From assembly GCA_037447655.1 (NCBI GenBank), contig JBBHKE010000718.1, positions 1 to 49,199 of the forward strand: a stretch of 49,199 bases of DNA, given 5' to 3'. The notes under the pieces are model-generated. The model saw only the letters and a program-made list of their open reading frames with translations, had not been told where the DNA came from and did no database searches. The stretch comes from Zygnema cylindricum (Eukaryota > Streptophyta > Zygnematophyceae > Zygnematales > Zygnemataceae). Position 1 is the first letter of the stretch, and the number at the start of each line of letters is the position of its first letter. Of the stretch, positions 11,790 to 24,200 are shown piece after piece. The translations under genes and the position numbers were made by a program.

Positions 11790-12050
11790 TTTTTTGAATG
11801 GTACCGACAACGCAGCTGCGACGCAGATGGAACAAGCGCAACTGCGGTTATTTTTGATATGGTCTGTACAGACGAACGCAGCCTGCGACGCAACGGGACA
11901 AACGCAACTGCTGATATTTTGGTACAGGACAACGCAGTTGCTACGGAACAAAACAAACGCAGCTGCGGTTGTTTTTGGTATGAGACAGCGTAGCTACTAC
12001 GAAGCCACAGATATTTGAATATGATCATGATTTGGACTGTGCTGCTACGG
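11790..12050. repeat. Tandem repeat, 55-65 bp unit
   Basis: Four diverged copies start with GACAACGCAGCTGCGACG or close variants near 11806, 11871, 11928 and 11983. Each continues with a second CGCAACTGCGG block, a T-run and GGTAC/GGTAT. The CGCAGCTGCG core is palindromic. Frames on both strands only translate the repeat. Confidence 0.75.
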
Positions 12051-12289
12051 TTGATATGAATTGAGTCAACGGAAAATATTCATAAGAGAATAATTAAGTG
12101 ACTCCCTAACACATGTTATGCAACAGCCGGATGGATGTACCCATGGATGTACCCAATCAATTGTCAGTAAGCCATGCGACAAGTATTTGAACAAATCACC
12201 TGTATAGGATTCTCAGTAATATTGATTGTACAGTGATAGATTAGTTTTAGCCTGATCAGGAGCACTTAGACCTTAGTGGCAGTTTAGTT

Positions 12290-13303
12290 CTTTTGGACGT
12301 ATCTTTTAGGAACACTTGTATCAGCGGTACATCACTGTAAAGGGATCGCCTACCTCTCAAAAAATCCCATTACTACAAGCAATCCTAACCACACATTCCA
12401 CACATTGGAAAATACACATCCACATTGGACAACACTCACACAAGGATAAACTTTAAATTAGAAGAAGCTTCTGTCCACATGACATTAGCTTGGTCTCTTG
12501 CCCTCGTGGCTCAACCCTTTTTATTAAAGTGTTTTCCACTACTCTCCACTCTTAATAATTCTATCTCTTAACTACTAAAACACTATTTAGTTAGTAAGAG
12601 ATTTCAATGCAAAAATGCCTTTTCTCCAATTTGGTATTAATCGCTCAGGACCAAGATCAGCCAGAATTTCCACAAACTTTTCCAAAGGAAAAAAATGTCA
12701 ACTCTCTTGTTACACTTCACTGTTTATCCATCATCGCCCTGGACTCACCAGGCCAGAGTCAACGCTCCGTCTTAACAGGCTTTTACCTGGGCTAATCATT
12801 GATCAGCAAACACTCAGACTGACCAATGCAAAAACGTGCGAAAACTCTTTCTAACTACTTAGCACTTTACTAACCAATCAAACGTTACGTTTCACTACGT
12901 AACATTTACGTGCAAAAGTGCGCGCCAAACGAAACGCAACTTCGCACGATCGTGCGTAACAAATTTCGCACGCGAAACTTCCTACGAATTTCCCTTAAGT
13001 GAAAGTGACGTTTCGTACTAAAATTTGTACGAAACGAACCACCGTGCATACTAAACGTTTCGTTAGAACTTTATGAAACGTACACGCGTAATTTCGGTAC
13101 TAGTTTGACCCTTAACCCGTTTCAATGATACCCACTTGTTATTTAGACCCCACGCTGTCACCTAAATATACCCATCGCTATAACTTTGAAAATATAACTC
13201 CAAATAGCGTGATTCTTTCGCGGACGTCTACCAAATTTAGTACTCTATAATCATAATACCTAAATATTCCTTTATAAACAAGTTCGATCAGCTATTACTG
13301 TTA
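12290..13303 (-). mobile_element. Probable 3' LTR of the decayed Ty3/gypsy element
   Basis: Downstream of the gypsy coding remnant on the minus strand, AAAGAGGGGATGATGTAACA (13318-13299) looks like a polypurine tract followed by an LTR start (TG). Sequence beyond is non-coding and contains ACGT/TTTCG-rich blocks near 12880-13080. The far end and any second LTR are not found, so 12290 is a rough estimate. Confidence 0.4.
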
Positions 13304-13353
13304 CATCATCCCCTCTTTATTTTTAATCGACCTCAGTTAAACACTTTTAATTC

Positions 13354-13824
13354 TCAAGACGGGACTTCTATATTATTATCCCTCCAATACCTCTGTAAAA
13401 ACTCAGAATTTTTATCCTCTAAAGTCAACTCATCCTCAAGCCTTCCTAGATAATGCACTTGCCAGAATATAGTATCACCAACCTTGAACCGTTGACCAAC
13501 CCAATCTATTACCCATCTGTGGACTTCAGGTTCTATAATTATTGAGGGATCCAATTCCAATTCTCCTTCAGTTGGTCGAAGATTCGCTGGTTTCAATTGG
13601 CTGATGTGTATCACTGGATGAATTTTTGTTGAAGGCGGGAAGTCCAATTTGGCAGCAACTGACGATATCATCTCGATTACAGTAAATGGTTCAATGTACT
13701 TAGGAGCAATTTTCCCCGTAGGATCCGATTGTCCCTCAATCTTGCACCTGTAATGAGTTGTAGAAAGCCAAACCTTGTCACCTGTGCGTAACACCCAATC
13801 ACCCCGTTTGTGGTTAGCATGCAT
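13354..13824 (-). pseudogene. Ty3/gypsy integrase C-terminus with chromodomain, 5'-truncated
   Basis: A minus-strand frame of 156 codons. It begins within the integrase C-terminal domain (GDKVWLSTTHYR, then KIAPKYIEPFTVIEM and HPVIHISQLKP, the usual GPY/F region). It ends with a chromodomain-like stretch holding WQVHYLGRLEDELTLEDKN where families have VKW.GY....TWEP.EN. In chromoviruses this tail guides integration into marked chromatin. Everything 5' (gag, protease, RT, RNase H, integrase core) is absent, so it is a fragment. Its 5' edge abuts DNA-transposon sequence at about 13830. Confidence 0.85.
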
Positions 13825-13829
13825 ACTTT

Positions 13830-14165
13830 CACTCTAATTAATTCCTAACTCCAATTTCGGTTTTTTAGGGTGCAGGCAATACGCGACAAATAAATGTACA
13901 CTAACAGGGCAATTTTTCGTGTGATAGCAAATATTTTATTAAAATATCCGTACTTGTATAATTAAAAAGTACATTTTTATACGCACCGACACGTTCCGTA
14001 TTCCACACTAATAAAAAAATACATATATTAAAATGGTGTACACTATTAGTTCTTTTGTAATTAGCGTACAGGAAAAATTAGTATCATCTACCCTATTTTA
14101 GGTAAAAACCTCAAAATTTAGGGGCGCTGAATTAGTGTTCAACACGCTAAATACGATCGACAGTG
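13830..14165. mobile_element. Right part of a TIR DNA element (T3)
   Basis: The end at 14165, reverse-complemented CACTGTCGATCGTATTTAGC, followed by TA, matches the TIR family. The preceding 170 bp (TTCCACACTA, GTACACTATTAG, AATTAGCGTACAGGAAAAAT, CTATTTTAGG) parallel the right ends of the elements at 6919 and 39187. I cannot find its left end; it was probably lost at the gypsy junction. Confidence 0.5.
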
Positions 14166-14328
14166 TAGTGATGTGGTCGTCGATACTCGATATTTTACAG
14201 GTATCTGTAATGTGGGAGATTTCCGGGACTAACGACCGCTCTCTAGTCCATATCAAAATCTTAGTTCAAAAGTAGGTGAAAGTAGGCCCATACAATATGC
14301 CTATTGTATGGAAAACATACAATATGAC

Positions 14329-14810
14329 CATAGTTGTTCAAATCGCGCGATTTTTTCCTTTTTTCCGATTAAAACGTATAATTCGTGACTTTTGAATAAA
14401 TCGAAAAAAAACGCGATGTACTTTCTGTCCGGTAAACTGAACGGCTAATTCACGGAAACTGTACGGTATTTTACGATAGCTGTACGGTTTTGTACGGTAA
14501 ATGTACGGAAATTGACGAAAAGATACGTTGCACCTCGTAGTACTTTCTGTCCGGTAAACTGAACAGAAATTTTACGGGAATGTACGGAATTATTCAAAAA
14601 ATGTACGGACTATTACGAAAAGATACGGAAAATGTACGAAAATGGTACAAACTGCGGTATATGTGAAATTTATTTTTGTTTACATGTACGAAATAGTACG
14701 GACGAAAATTCATTAACGATTTTTACGATTTTTTCAAAAGGTTCAATGCGTTTGTTACGTATAATTCGTCGTGATTAAATCGTTCGCACTAAACGCCGTG
14801 AACAACTATG
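14329..14810. mobile_element. hAT-like non-autonomous element H1
   Basis: An 8-bp direct duplication AATATGAC (14321-14328 and 14811-14818) flanks ends that are inverted repeats, CATAGTTGTTCA and TGAACAACTATG. Eight-bp duplications are typical of hAT elements. The interior repeats TACTTTCTGTCCGGTAAACT twice (about 14420 and 14540) and carries many GTACGG motifs. It has no coding capacity. A related copy in opposite orientation lies at 38116-38629. Confidence 0.75.
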
Positions 14811-14979
14811 AATATGACCTTAAGACCCATATTGTATTGGTCGCAAAATGAAAAAAAACAGTAACAGGGTTGAGTTGCACATCGATCAATAGAGAATTAA
14901 GCGTAATGTCTAAATTTTGAAAAGCATTCGGACAAAAAAATGTTTTTCTGTGAGTTTTGAGGTATGTTTTATATAAACC

Positions 14980-15157
14980 GTCAGATTCGGACGATCGGAC
15001 GGTCGATGATCAAAGTAGCGATCTAAGAAGATCACATGAAAAGCCCATAACACAACTTACGATAGGACTATTGTCAGATTTGGAATATTGGACGGTCGAT
15101 GATCAAAGTAGCAATTTATGAAGATCACATGAAAAGCCCATAACACAACTTACGATA
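14980..15157. repeat. Tandem duplication, 93-bp period
   Basis: Two copies (14980-15064, 15073-15157) share GACGGTCGATGATCAAAGTA and GATCACATGAAAAGCCCATA. The local repeat is not obviously part of a larger element. Confidence 0.85.
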
Positions 15158-15159
15158 AA

Positions 15160-15847
15160 GGCGCCGACAAAAGGCCTACAATAGAAACGCATTCTTTTGA
15201 ACTATGATCAAAATGTACAAATTTGAATCTACAGAGCACTTTAGCCGTCCGATTACAAGTGGACGTCACAGTAGGGAAAATTTGCAAATCCGTTCGTAAA
15301 GTTGAGGTCACATCAACGTAACGAAGGCCCATTCAACATATCATACATGAGTACATTTGCCAACTGGCACCGAAAATGTCGTTACCGCACGGTTAGTTCT
15401 AGGAGTCAATCTGTTCCGTCCGATCGGACCGTTTCTAAGTTTAGATATACGTCACATTCGAAGGTATCACGAGCGAATGTGGCGAAAGTTCAATTCCCAC
15501 TTGACGCGCAAACAAATCCCACTTGGATTCGAACATGACCGCAGAAATCCCCACTTGAAATAAAATACTGTACTGCAGTAACCATGTGTAGGGCCACGAA
15601 CATTTCCGACGTGAAGTCAATATGAATTAAGAATTTTCCTTTTCGCGACAGGAGAAATTTTGTCGCGACCTGTCAGAGGCTTGGTGTCAGGAAAAGTGGT
15701 TATATTGCGTCGAATGGCGCTGCCACGCTTGGCGACAAGACGTTGGGGAAGAAATATCGTAAGGAATATCGAGTGAAATCGTTATGGAGTGAGAGGGAGT
15801 CCCTCCCTTCCTCCCTCCCTCTTGTAATGAAAAAGAACACGTCGACA
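15160..15847. other. Gene-free stretch
   Basis: No supported gene. Frames of up to 78 codons occur on the plus strand near 15300-15560 but show no domain and overlap in two frames. A CCCTCCCTTCC pyrimidine run lies at 15800-15823. Confidence 0.5.
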
Positions 15848-17941
15848 GCCACTCGTCCAAAACGGTCAAACCAACTGCCCCAACCGTCACCGCCGCGTTT
15901 TTTGTCATTTTATGAAATTTGGCGTACGGATCCCAAAATTTATGACATCCGTTTTCCCATTTTTCAAGTGTGAACCACGCAACTGTAATCTTGAAAGGCA
16001 AGATCATTCACTTTTCGGCTGGCGGATTCAAATCGGAATTTTGACAAGTGTGCACGGAAAAATCGTGTTATAGGTGACGAAAAAATCAATAACATATTGT
16101 AGTGGTAACACGTATACTTTCGAGTTCTAAAAGTGGATGGACCTACACGTGTCATCTTTTGAGTTGTCAGCAGTTTCTACGGGCCGCTAAGATTATTGAG
16201 AACATGACATTCTGGCGGGCGCTCGTTTTGGGTTTCGAAAATGCCATTTTGGATTGGAAATCTTGTCCAATCGGTCAAATCTCGATTTGGAATCTGTTAT
16301 TAAATATATGCAATAGTTCTCATTGGCCATTGCAAAGCACCGTGAATCGCCACAGTACATTACTGTACGGTACAGTACAGTAATGTACCGTACAAGCGTT
16401 AAGAAATATACGGTGTGAGCTCTTGGGTTTCTTTTAGTGTAGAATGAAATTGATGTGAAAGATCAAACAAGATTTCCGTGTGAGTACAAATGTCGTAAAT
16501 ATTTTCAGGATGCATTTGTCCTTTTCTGCTAATTTTAAACAAGTTCAAAGGCCCACGTCTGACACATGTCAAGACGGTATAGATCCTTTTTTGTTGGCGG
16601 TCACAAGATTTGCGAGTTGCGAGAGGGCATGCCTTGTGCCGTTGCGAACCACCCTAGAAAAGGTGCTTCGGCTATGCGCGATCCTCGGGAGCGAGTCTGG
16701 GAAGATTTTTTGAGGTCTCTGCTGAACCCTTAAGCCGGTGTAAGCTCCCGCTGACGCTCAAATAGTGTTTGCGATGCGTCTCTTTAACATTGAGCATCTT
16801 GAAGGTGTCGATAACTACAGTAGGGTCACGTCGGTGTCCAAGATTTGATCGTACAGTTCAGTGCGCCTTATAGTAGATTTTGTACTTCCTCAAATCGCTG
16901 GCGACACAAAGTGGAAAAGGCAGAGTATCGCTCGGCTTAACCCGGACTTTAAGTGTCGAATTCCATTAGGCGGTCCCAGTAAGTGTACGGTTAACTCTAC
17001 TGGCAGCGTTTACTGGAAGATTATTCCAGTTTGTCGGGCCAATAACAAACCTTCGTCAATTATGATTGGCGGCCACGTAGGTTAGAGTAAAGATTTTAAA
17101 ATCTTAAAGAAAATCTTCAAACGTAAAGTCAGAACGAAATATCTGTACGACCGGAGGTAGCTAATGATTCGTACGTAAAGTTTGCGGCCAGATTTTTGAT
17201 TTTGAAAATGGAAATCAAAATTTCGAAATGGAATGGCAAAAAGACGCGGCAAACTTTGAAGGTCGCGGCAAACTTTGAATGTCGGTGGATGTCAGACGGA
17301 GCGTGCGAAAATATTTTCGGCTCACCTGCATCCAGCGTGGCAAGCGACACATGGACTGTACGACGTAGGCACATGGCCTGTACGACATGTAGACTTGCGA
17401 TCGCTTGTTAAAAGCGGATTTTTTTTTTGCTTTTTCACTTGTACCAATGGTACACGTCTAGTATTGTACAACTCTCCTCGCGAGGAGAGTATCTTCACAC
17501 TGGATGATGTGCGCGATTGCTTCGCGGATCTGAAAAAAATGGATTATCCAACGGCCAGGAATTACGCCTACATCATTGGAGCTCCCCGATAGCTTTCCAG
17601 TAACAATATTTCGTCTGACAAAAAAAAAAAAAGGTGTGGCGTGGTACGGATATGTACAAAAACGAACGGCATCCAGTAACGAACCACACTTTTTAAGCCG
17701 ACAAAGAACTTTCCTCTGTTCATTAGCCAAAAAAAACCGGCAATAACTGTGTAGTTTTTTAGATGCCGTATGGTTACTGGATCGTAACGACTGTCCATGT
17801 CATTTGCGTTGTTCACACTTGGAAAAATGGGAGAACGATGTCATAAATTTTGGGATCCGTACGCCAAATTTCATAAAATGACAAAAAACGCGGCAATGAC
17901 GGTTGGGGCGGTCGGTTTTGACCATTTTGGAGCGTAGCGGC
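15848..17941. mobile_element. Long-TIR DNA element M1, 2.1 kb
   Basis: The left arm (15848-15980) and right arm (17805-17941) are inverted copies over about 130 bp with small differences, sharing CCCCAACCGTCA, TTTTGTCATTTTATGAAATT and CAAGTGTGAACCACGCAA-type blocks. Long arms are typical of Mutator-like elements, but I could not find a clear 9-bp target duplication, so the class is open. The interior has no transposase. The segment 16950-17800 matches T1 (5000-5815) in reverse. A third copy of the CAAGTGTGAACCACACAA motif occurs at 18958-18976. Confidence 0.65.
16355..16388. repeat. Perfect GTAC-rich hairpin
   Basis: GTACATTACTGTAC (16355-16368) and its exact complement GTACAGTAATGTAC (16375-16388) are separated by GGTACA: 14 perfect base pairs, lying inside M1. 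Confidence 0.9.
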
Positions 17942-18331
17942 GGACAAAAGATGCATTTCTATGCGTCAAAACAAAGCAAACGGCAACTGCCGTCCGCCAT
18001 CGGACATCATGTTCGGAATGCACTTTTTCGTTTTTGAAGAATTTCGAAAACGAAGCGCACGGACGTGAACCATACATGAATTCATTCCGCGGCAAACTTA
18101 TAAACAAACCAGGGGACCAATCACATAAGAGAACACGTAAAGTAAAAAAAAAAAAAAAACACACCGATGGAAAAAAAACAAAGGGCATGTCCAAAGTTCC
18201 TTCGCGGTTATTTTCGGTCTGTACAAACGCTTGCGTGGCAATAAATTTTGGTTTGGAAGGATTCGTACATATCATGTTCGCAAAGCGTTTGCTTTTTCGT
18301 ACGGACAAGTGGCTCGTATCACGACACGCTA

Positions 18332-18874
18332 CATCGCCAATCGCTATTAGCGTAGTGTATGCTAATTCCGTCCCGCTTTTTTTTTTATTCTCAAATAGCG
18401 TAGCTGATTCTATTTTTTTCTTTACGCCATTTAGGGTTATTTTCTAAGTACTGTGCAAAACGAAAGTACGTTGTCGTTTAAATAGTATGGTGTATGGTCA
18501 GTGTTAAACCGTACACAATTGTACCTTTTAAGTGAAAAAGGTATAATTAATGAGTTTTAGTAACGCGGACGCATGAGAATCTGCGCTCTAAAAAGGGATA
18601 AAATGGGGTTGTCAGATATCACGTTCGCACATATTCGCCCAACAACCACATTTCGACTGTGTGAACGTACGATTTGCCATATTTTGTACAAATACCTATA
18701 TAAGTGTAAGCATGTTTGCGACCGACATTTTTTTTTTCAAAGACCCAAATTAGAATTATTAAACAATTAGAATGTATGTTTTTTTCCAAAATTTTCAAAT
18801 TCTTAATTAGCGTAAACCACGATAATTATTCCTATACGCTAAAGAAACTTCTACGCTAATATCGATTGGCGGTG
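18332..18874. mobile_element. TIR DNA element T4, TA duplication
   Basis: Left end CATCGCCAATCGCTATTAGC and right end reverse-complemented CACCGCCAATCGATATTAGC match at 18 of 20 bases, and the match continues with GTAG. TA flanks both sides (18330-18331, 18875-18876). Subterminal AGCGTA and ACGCTAA motifs repeat near both ends. At 543 bp and without a transposase it is a MITE-like member of the same family as T1. Confidence 0.8.
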
Positions 18875-19179
18875 TAGTTGACGTAGACAAGCGTAACGTG
18901 CCAGTTCACGGCTGACAAAAAAAAGTACCGTTTTCAAACCATACCGTTTTCCCCTTTTTCAAGTGTGAACCACACAAATGTTCCAGAGCGAGCAAACACG
19001 ATAGGACATCGACGCTTTGGCATACAAAGATGTTAAGGTTTTTGAAATATTTCAAACGCTTGATACTCCTTAATTTGTAAGGGTCAATCGACATCTGAAC
19101 AGAAATCAATTTTTTTTTCCAGACGAAGTGTAGGACGATCGAAAACTTGATTGGATTATGCCGCGGTTTTGAATAAATT

Positions 19180-20193
19180 ATTGTTAGCGCAAACACATAT
19201 TTGAGTTATAAACATCGTTGAGAGTTTAATTTCACTATTTTTGTGAGCGCTAACAAGATAAAGTGTTTGATACCAATTTTGTTGTTACCGTAAACACAAA
19301 AATGTGTAACAAACATGGTTCGAAGTTTGTTTTACCTCTTTTTGTGAGCGCGAACTGTAAACGTTGTTTTCACAAATATCTTAGTTAGCGCGAACCTAAA
19401 TTTTGTTAGAAGCATGATTTAAGGTTTTTTTTTACTCTTTTTGTGTGCTTTAACAATAAGCTTTGTTAGTTGATATTTTTGTTGTTAACGCAAACACAAA
19501 TTTGTGTTGCAAACATAGTTTACGGTAATTTTTTCCTAATTTTGTGAACGTAATAATACAATTTTTTCGCTAACATAAATTATTGTTAGCACAAACACAA
19601 ATTTGAGTTATAAACATGGTTGAGAGTTTAATTTCACTATTTTTGTGAGCGCTAACCGTATAAAGTGTTTGTTACCAATATTGATGTCACCGTTAACTCA
19701 AAAGTGTGTAACAAACATGGTTTGGAGTTTATTTTACCTCTTTTTGTGAGCGCGAACAGTAAACATTGTTTTCACAAATATTTTTGTTAGCGCAAACCCA
19801 AATTTGTGATAGAAGCATGGTTTAGGGATTTTTTTTATTCTTTTTGTGTGCTTTAACAATAAACTTTGTTCGTTAATATTTGTGTTGTTAACGCAAACAC
19901 AAATTTCTGTTGCAAACATAGTTTATGGTTATTTTTCGCTGATTTTGTGAGAGTAATAATAAACTTTGTTCGTTACGATAATTTATTGTTAGCTCAAAGA
20001 CGAATTTGAGTTATAAACGTGGTTGAGACCGCAAAGAGTATAAAACGTTTGTTAGCAGTATTGTTATTACTGCAAACACAAAAATGTGTTACAAGCATGG
20101 TTCGTAGTTTATTTTACCTCTTTTTGTGAGGTTGAACATTAAAAGTTGTTTGTCACAAATATCTTTGTGAGCGCAAACCCAAATTTGTGTTAA
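19180..20193 (+). repeat. Satellite array, block 1
   Basis: Head-to-tail monomers of about 100 bp in four types recurring in fixed order. The types differ after the shared AACATGGTT-like landmark: A (GAGAGTTTAAT), B (TCGAAGTTTATTTTACC), C (TTAGGGTTTTTTT) and D (TTATGG...GATTTTGTGAGCGTAAT). Landmarks fall near 19212, 19312, 19410, 19512, 19613, 19716, 19814, 19914, 20018 and 20093, giving a higher-order unit of about 400 bp. Each monomer carries GCAAACACAAATTTGTGTT-like sequence whose core AACACAAATTTGTGTT is a palindrome. The block stops inside a type C monomer at the copia insertion. Confidence 0.9.
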
Positions 20194-20198
20194 TAACA

Positions 20199-21261
20199 TG
20201 CAACTTTGAGACCTCCATAGGTCCTCAGAATGGACAGCTTGCAAGAAGCCTCTAGGATAACCCTAACCCTTTCGTGTTTCAAGAAGAATAACTACCACCC
20301 TGGCAGACAAAAACACTGACCAACTATACCCTTGTGAAGGCAAGACTCCACTGAGAGGATTCCAAAAAGAATCTCTGAATTTGCTCCCCTGAGCAGTAAG
20401 TTATAGAGGGTCAAAGTTGACCTTTTGTAAAAAAGCTCTCTTGGAGAGAGGGTCCTATCTACCAAATTTTTCTAAGTCCCATCTCTCTCTAAAACTCTAT
20501 CTACTGACGTACGACACCAATCATATTACTATACCGTACAAAAAGGTACAGCAGCCGGTGTACTTTATGTACGAACATTGTACGACATGACCAAAATGTC
20601 GACACGTGTCTTATCTAGATTCGTTTCCGTAATCCCTAGAGATGCCAAAATCCAGTGTCGAGGTGCCACGTGTCATCCAATGTGGCGGGGACTATAAACC
20701 GCCGAAATCTTCTTCCGCGATCTTGTACATTCTTTCCGACCGTCCGATTGAATGCCGATTTCAATCATAGTCCTCATAAATATTTGCGATGTATTTGTTT
20801 CGCTATAAAAACAAATGCGCGTTACCTATTTTTTTATCCGTACTCTTAATCCGTACTTTTTATAACTGACTCTATGTATCTCGTATATAATTGCCGTTAA
20901 ATGAATTAGCCTATATGTTAACGCTTATATATTTTTTAAACCCTATATCGTCTACCACTAATCCTAGACTAAATGGATGAGGCTACCGGCTACCGACAGC
21001 ATTACCTCACCGTAGGTACCAAGATCAAATCCTGTAACCGACAACTCTCTTTTTAGTAAATCAACTACTTTACTACCCTGTAAATCGCTGGATAGCATAG
21101 GCAGCCATGGCACTAGCTTCCTCTCCAACTTCTCAGTAAGTGCAACAAGTTTGGGAGTTGGAGAGAGAAGTTAGAGACAGACTGTTTCTGCTTCTTTTTT
21201 TGCACTTTATTTTAGACCTAGAAAATACTGAAAGAACCTTCACTTTCTACACTCTCGTTAT
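20199..21261 (-). repeat. Copia 3' LTR of the composite
   Basis: On the minus strand it starts TGTAGAAAGTGAAGG just after a purine tract and ends AAAGTTGCA, about 1063 bp, closely similar throughout to the LTR at 25593-26645. It contains CTCTCTCCAACTCCC, GCCATGGCTGCC and the antisense tRNA-like module. TTTTTATAGCG, on the minus strand near 20810, could be a TATA box. Confidence 0.85.
20977..21032 (+). other. tRNA-like module in LTR (antisense to element)
   Basis: Plus strand, opposite to the retroelement: an A-box-like ATGAGGCTACCGG (20977) and a B-box-like AGATCAAATCC (21022-21032), spaced about 45 nt as in tRNA genes. The acceptor stem is not formed, so it is not a working tRNA. The same module sits at 26371-26426 in the sister LTR. 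Confidence 0.45.
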
Positions 21262-21293
21262 TTTCTAGTTACTCTTTAATCTAGACCACACTT

Positions 21294-24200
21294 CTACTTG
21301 CAGAAAATTAGCTTTGGGGAAGGCACAGCCTTGGTCATCATATCTGCTACGATCTCGCTATCTGGTCGGTAATCTAAACTGATTATTTTGTTTTCTAATT
21401 TCTCTCTAACAAAGCTGAGTCTAATGTCCATGTGTTTGGCTTTAAAATGATGTTTAGGATTGGCAGAAATAGCGATCGCTGCCTGATTATGACAAAAAAA
21501 AATTGAGCACACCACTCTTAAGGTGACCAAGCTCACCAAGCAAAGACTTGACCCACATCAATTTTTTTACAGCAGAGCAAGAGGCCATATATTCAGCCTC
21601 CATGGTGGACTGAGCAATAACTTTTTTCTGTTTGGTACTCCAACAGCAAGCCCCATCACCCACATATAATACATATCCAGAAGTACATCTCATCGGAGCA
21701 TCACCATAACTGACATCACTCCAAGTAGTGATGTCATTGTTCTCCCTACCGAAGTGCAACCATATATCCCTAGTTCCTATCAAATATCTAAGGACTCTCT
21801 TAGCTGCCTGCCAATCCTTCTTAGTGGGAGCATTTAAACTTCTACTCTGCACTCCTACAACTGCAGCTTAATCCGGCCGAGTACAATTCATAAAATAGAT
21901 TAGGCTTTCCACTACTTGTTTGTAAGGAATAGTCTACATGAACTTCTATTCTTCAAGACTGAATTCCTCGTCTAAGACTATGACTCCTTCCTCACTCCCC
22001 TCAGTTCCGTTCTTTAACTCCATTGGAGTTGTACAACTATTAGCTTTATCCATCTGATTTTTTTCCAGCAGGTTCCCTTTTGCTTGTTTTTGAGTCAATC
22101 TTATAATCTTTCTTTCTCGGTCTCTTTCTACTTGAATTCCCAAAATATATTTTGCTCCCCCCATATCCTTCATTTCAAATCTCCCCTTAATATCGGTTTT
22201 GAGTTTATTATTTTTTTCCATTGATTTACTTAAAACAAGCAAATCATCAACATAAATTGCAATAAATATAACACCTTTCTCATCTTCAAAAACATAGATT
22301 GAGTGATTTGAGCTGATTCGGATATATCCCAGACAGGTAAGAAACTCATCAAGCTTATTTTTCCATTGTCAAGGCGCCTGTTTCAAACTATAAAGAGATT
22401 TAATCAGCCTGCATACCTTACTCTCCTCTCCTTCCTCCACAAATCCTTCGGGTTGTCGCATGAAGATCTCCTCTTCCAATTCTCCATGCAAAAAGGCTGT
22501 CTTGATGTCCATCTGGTGCAGCTCCATGTCTTTCGCTACTGTCAAACTAAGAAGTATGCGGACGGAGGGAAATTTGACGACTGGGGTAAAGGGTTCCTTG
22601 TAGTCGATTCCTTATTTCTGTGTAAATCCTTTTGCCACTAATCGAGCTTTGTAACACGCAATGGTGTTATCCGGGTTCAATTTGAATTTGAAAACCCACT
22701 TACAACCGATTGGTTTTCGGTTAGGTGGATAGTCCACTAGCTCCGAAGTATCGGCTGCCATAATTGAGTCCATCTCCTCATTGATGGCTATCTTTCACCG
22801 GTTCTATTCTAGAGAAGTCATCGCCTCTCCATAAGTTTGAGGTTAATCTTGATGAGATAGTTTTGTTTCCTTGTTATTCACCTATTTTTTTGCAATCTTT
22901 TGCTTCTTCTCCTTCCCCCCTCAAAATCTATGGCCGGAATAGATGGTTCTCGTGGGTTCTTTCGAACAATCTCAGTGTCTCCCCTATCCCTTGATTTCGA
23001 ATCAATTTCCACCACGTCTTCCAATTCGGGTAGAGTTGTCACTAGAGTTGTCGCAGCCGAGTCTTTTTCGGTCTGGTATGTATCTGTAAGAATGTCATCT
23101 TCTCTAAAACATGGATAGTTACGAAGCTCAAAGTCATCGGAATTATCTGACTCAAATCTGATTTTTACTGACTTTGTATACTTGAAGGGATCCACATACT
23201 TTTCTTCATCCATAACTAATAGATTTCTACTAAGATTATATCTTCCTTTTTTAGATCAAAAACTCTATATCCTTTAACATCCTTATCATATCCTAATAAG
23301 TATCCCAGTTTTCCTTTAGGATCGAGCTTCCAATTAGACCGATCTGTATCTAGACTAAATACTTGATTGGCGAAAACCTTTAAGTGAGATATTAATGGTT
23401 TCCGTTCGGTCCATCTCTCACAAGGCGTTTGATCTTTTATAGCTGAAGTAAGAACTCTATTTTTGAGGTAATTAGCACAGTTCATTGCTTCTGCCCAAAA
23501 CCTTTTTCCTATCTTTTTATACGACAACATACTTCTAGCACTATCACTTAGTGTCCTATTTAATCTTTAGTTACCCCATTTTGTTTCGGGTTTTCTGGAA
23601 CTGTCTTTTGGTGTTGGACTCCATCTTCCCTAAAAAATTCCTCAAACTGGTTAGAAACATATTCTCCACCATTGTCACTCCTAACTCTCTTAATTGGATT
23701 TTCATGGAGTTTTTTGCTCCATGCTTTATATTGTCTAAAATAATCCTGAGCTTCCGACTTGTTTTTCAAAAAATACACTCGGGAATACCGAGACCAATCG
23801 TCAGTGATAGTCATCATAAATCTCCTCCCCCCCGGTGAGGGCACTTTGGCCGGTTCCCAAATATCCGTGTGTACTAAATCTAGAATTTTTTCTCCCTATA
23901 GGTGGCTATTTTGGGAAAGGGCAATCTGTGTGCTTTACCTTGAGCACATCCACTACAATAACTTATATTATCACTCTCACTGAACTGAATTCCTTCGACC
24001 ACTCCCATCTTTTTCATCTCTCTTAGCTTATCTAGATTCACATGCCCAAGCCTCTTATGCCACATCATTATATCATGAACACCAGCATAATAAAGTTTCT
24101 TCTTTTCATTGCTTAAAATCAGCCTAAACATCCCTTAGCTACCTTTTTCAGCAGTGAAATAAACTTCCTCCTCAAAACTAGCAGTAAAGACTCCTTTCCT

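Noticed and set aside
17871-18447. Overlapping frames of 145 and 137 codons on opposite strands
   Set aside because: They have low-complexity Lys/Phe runs and no domain, start or splice support, and overlap transposon ends.
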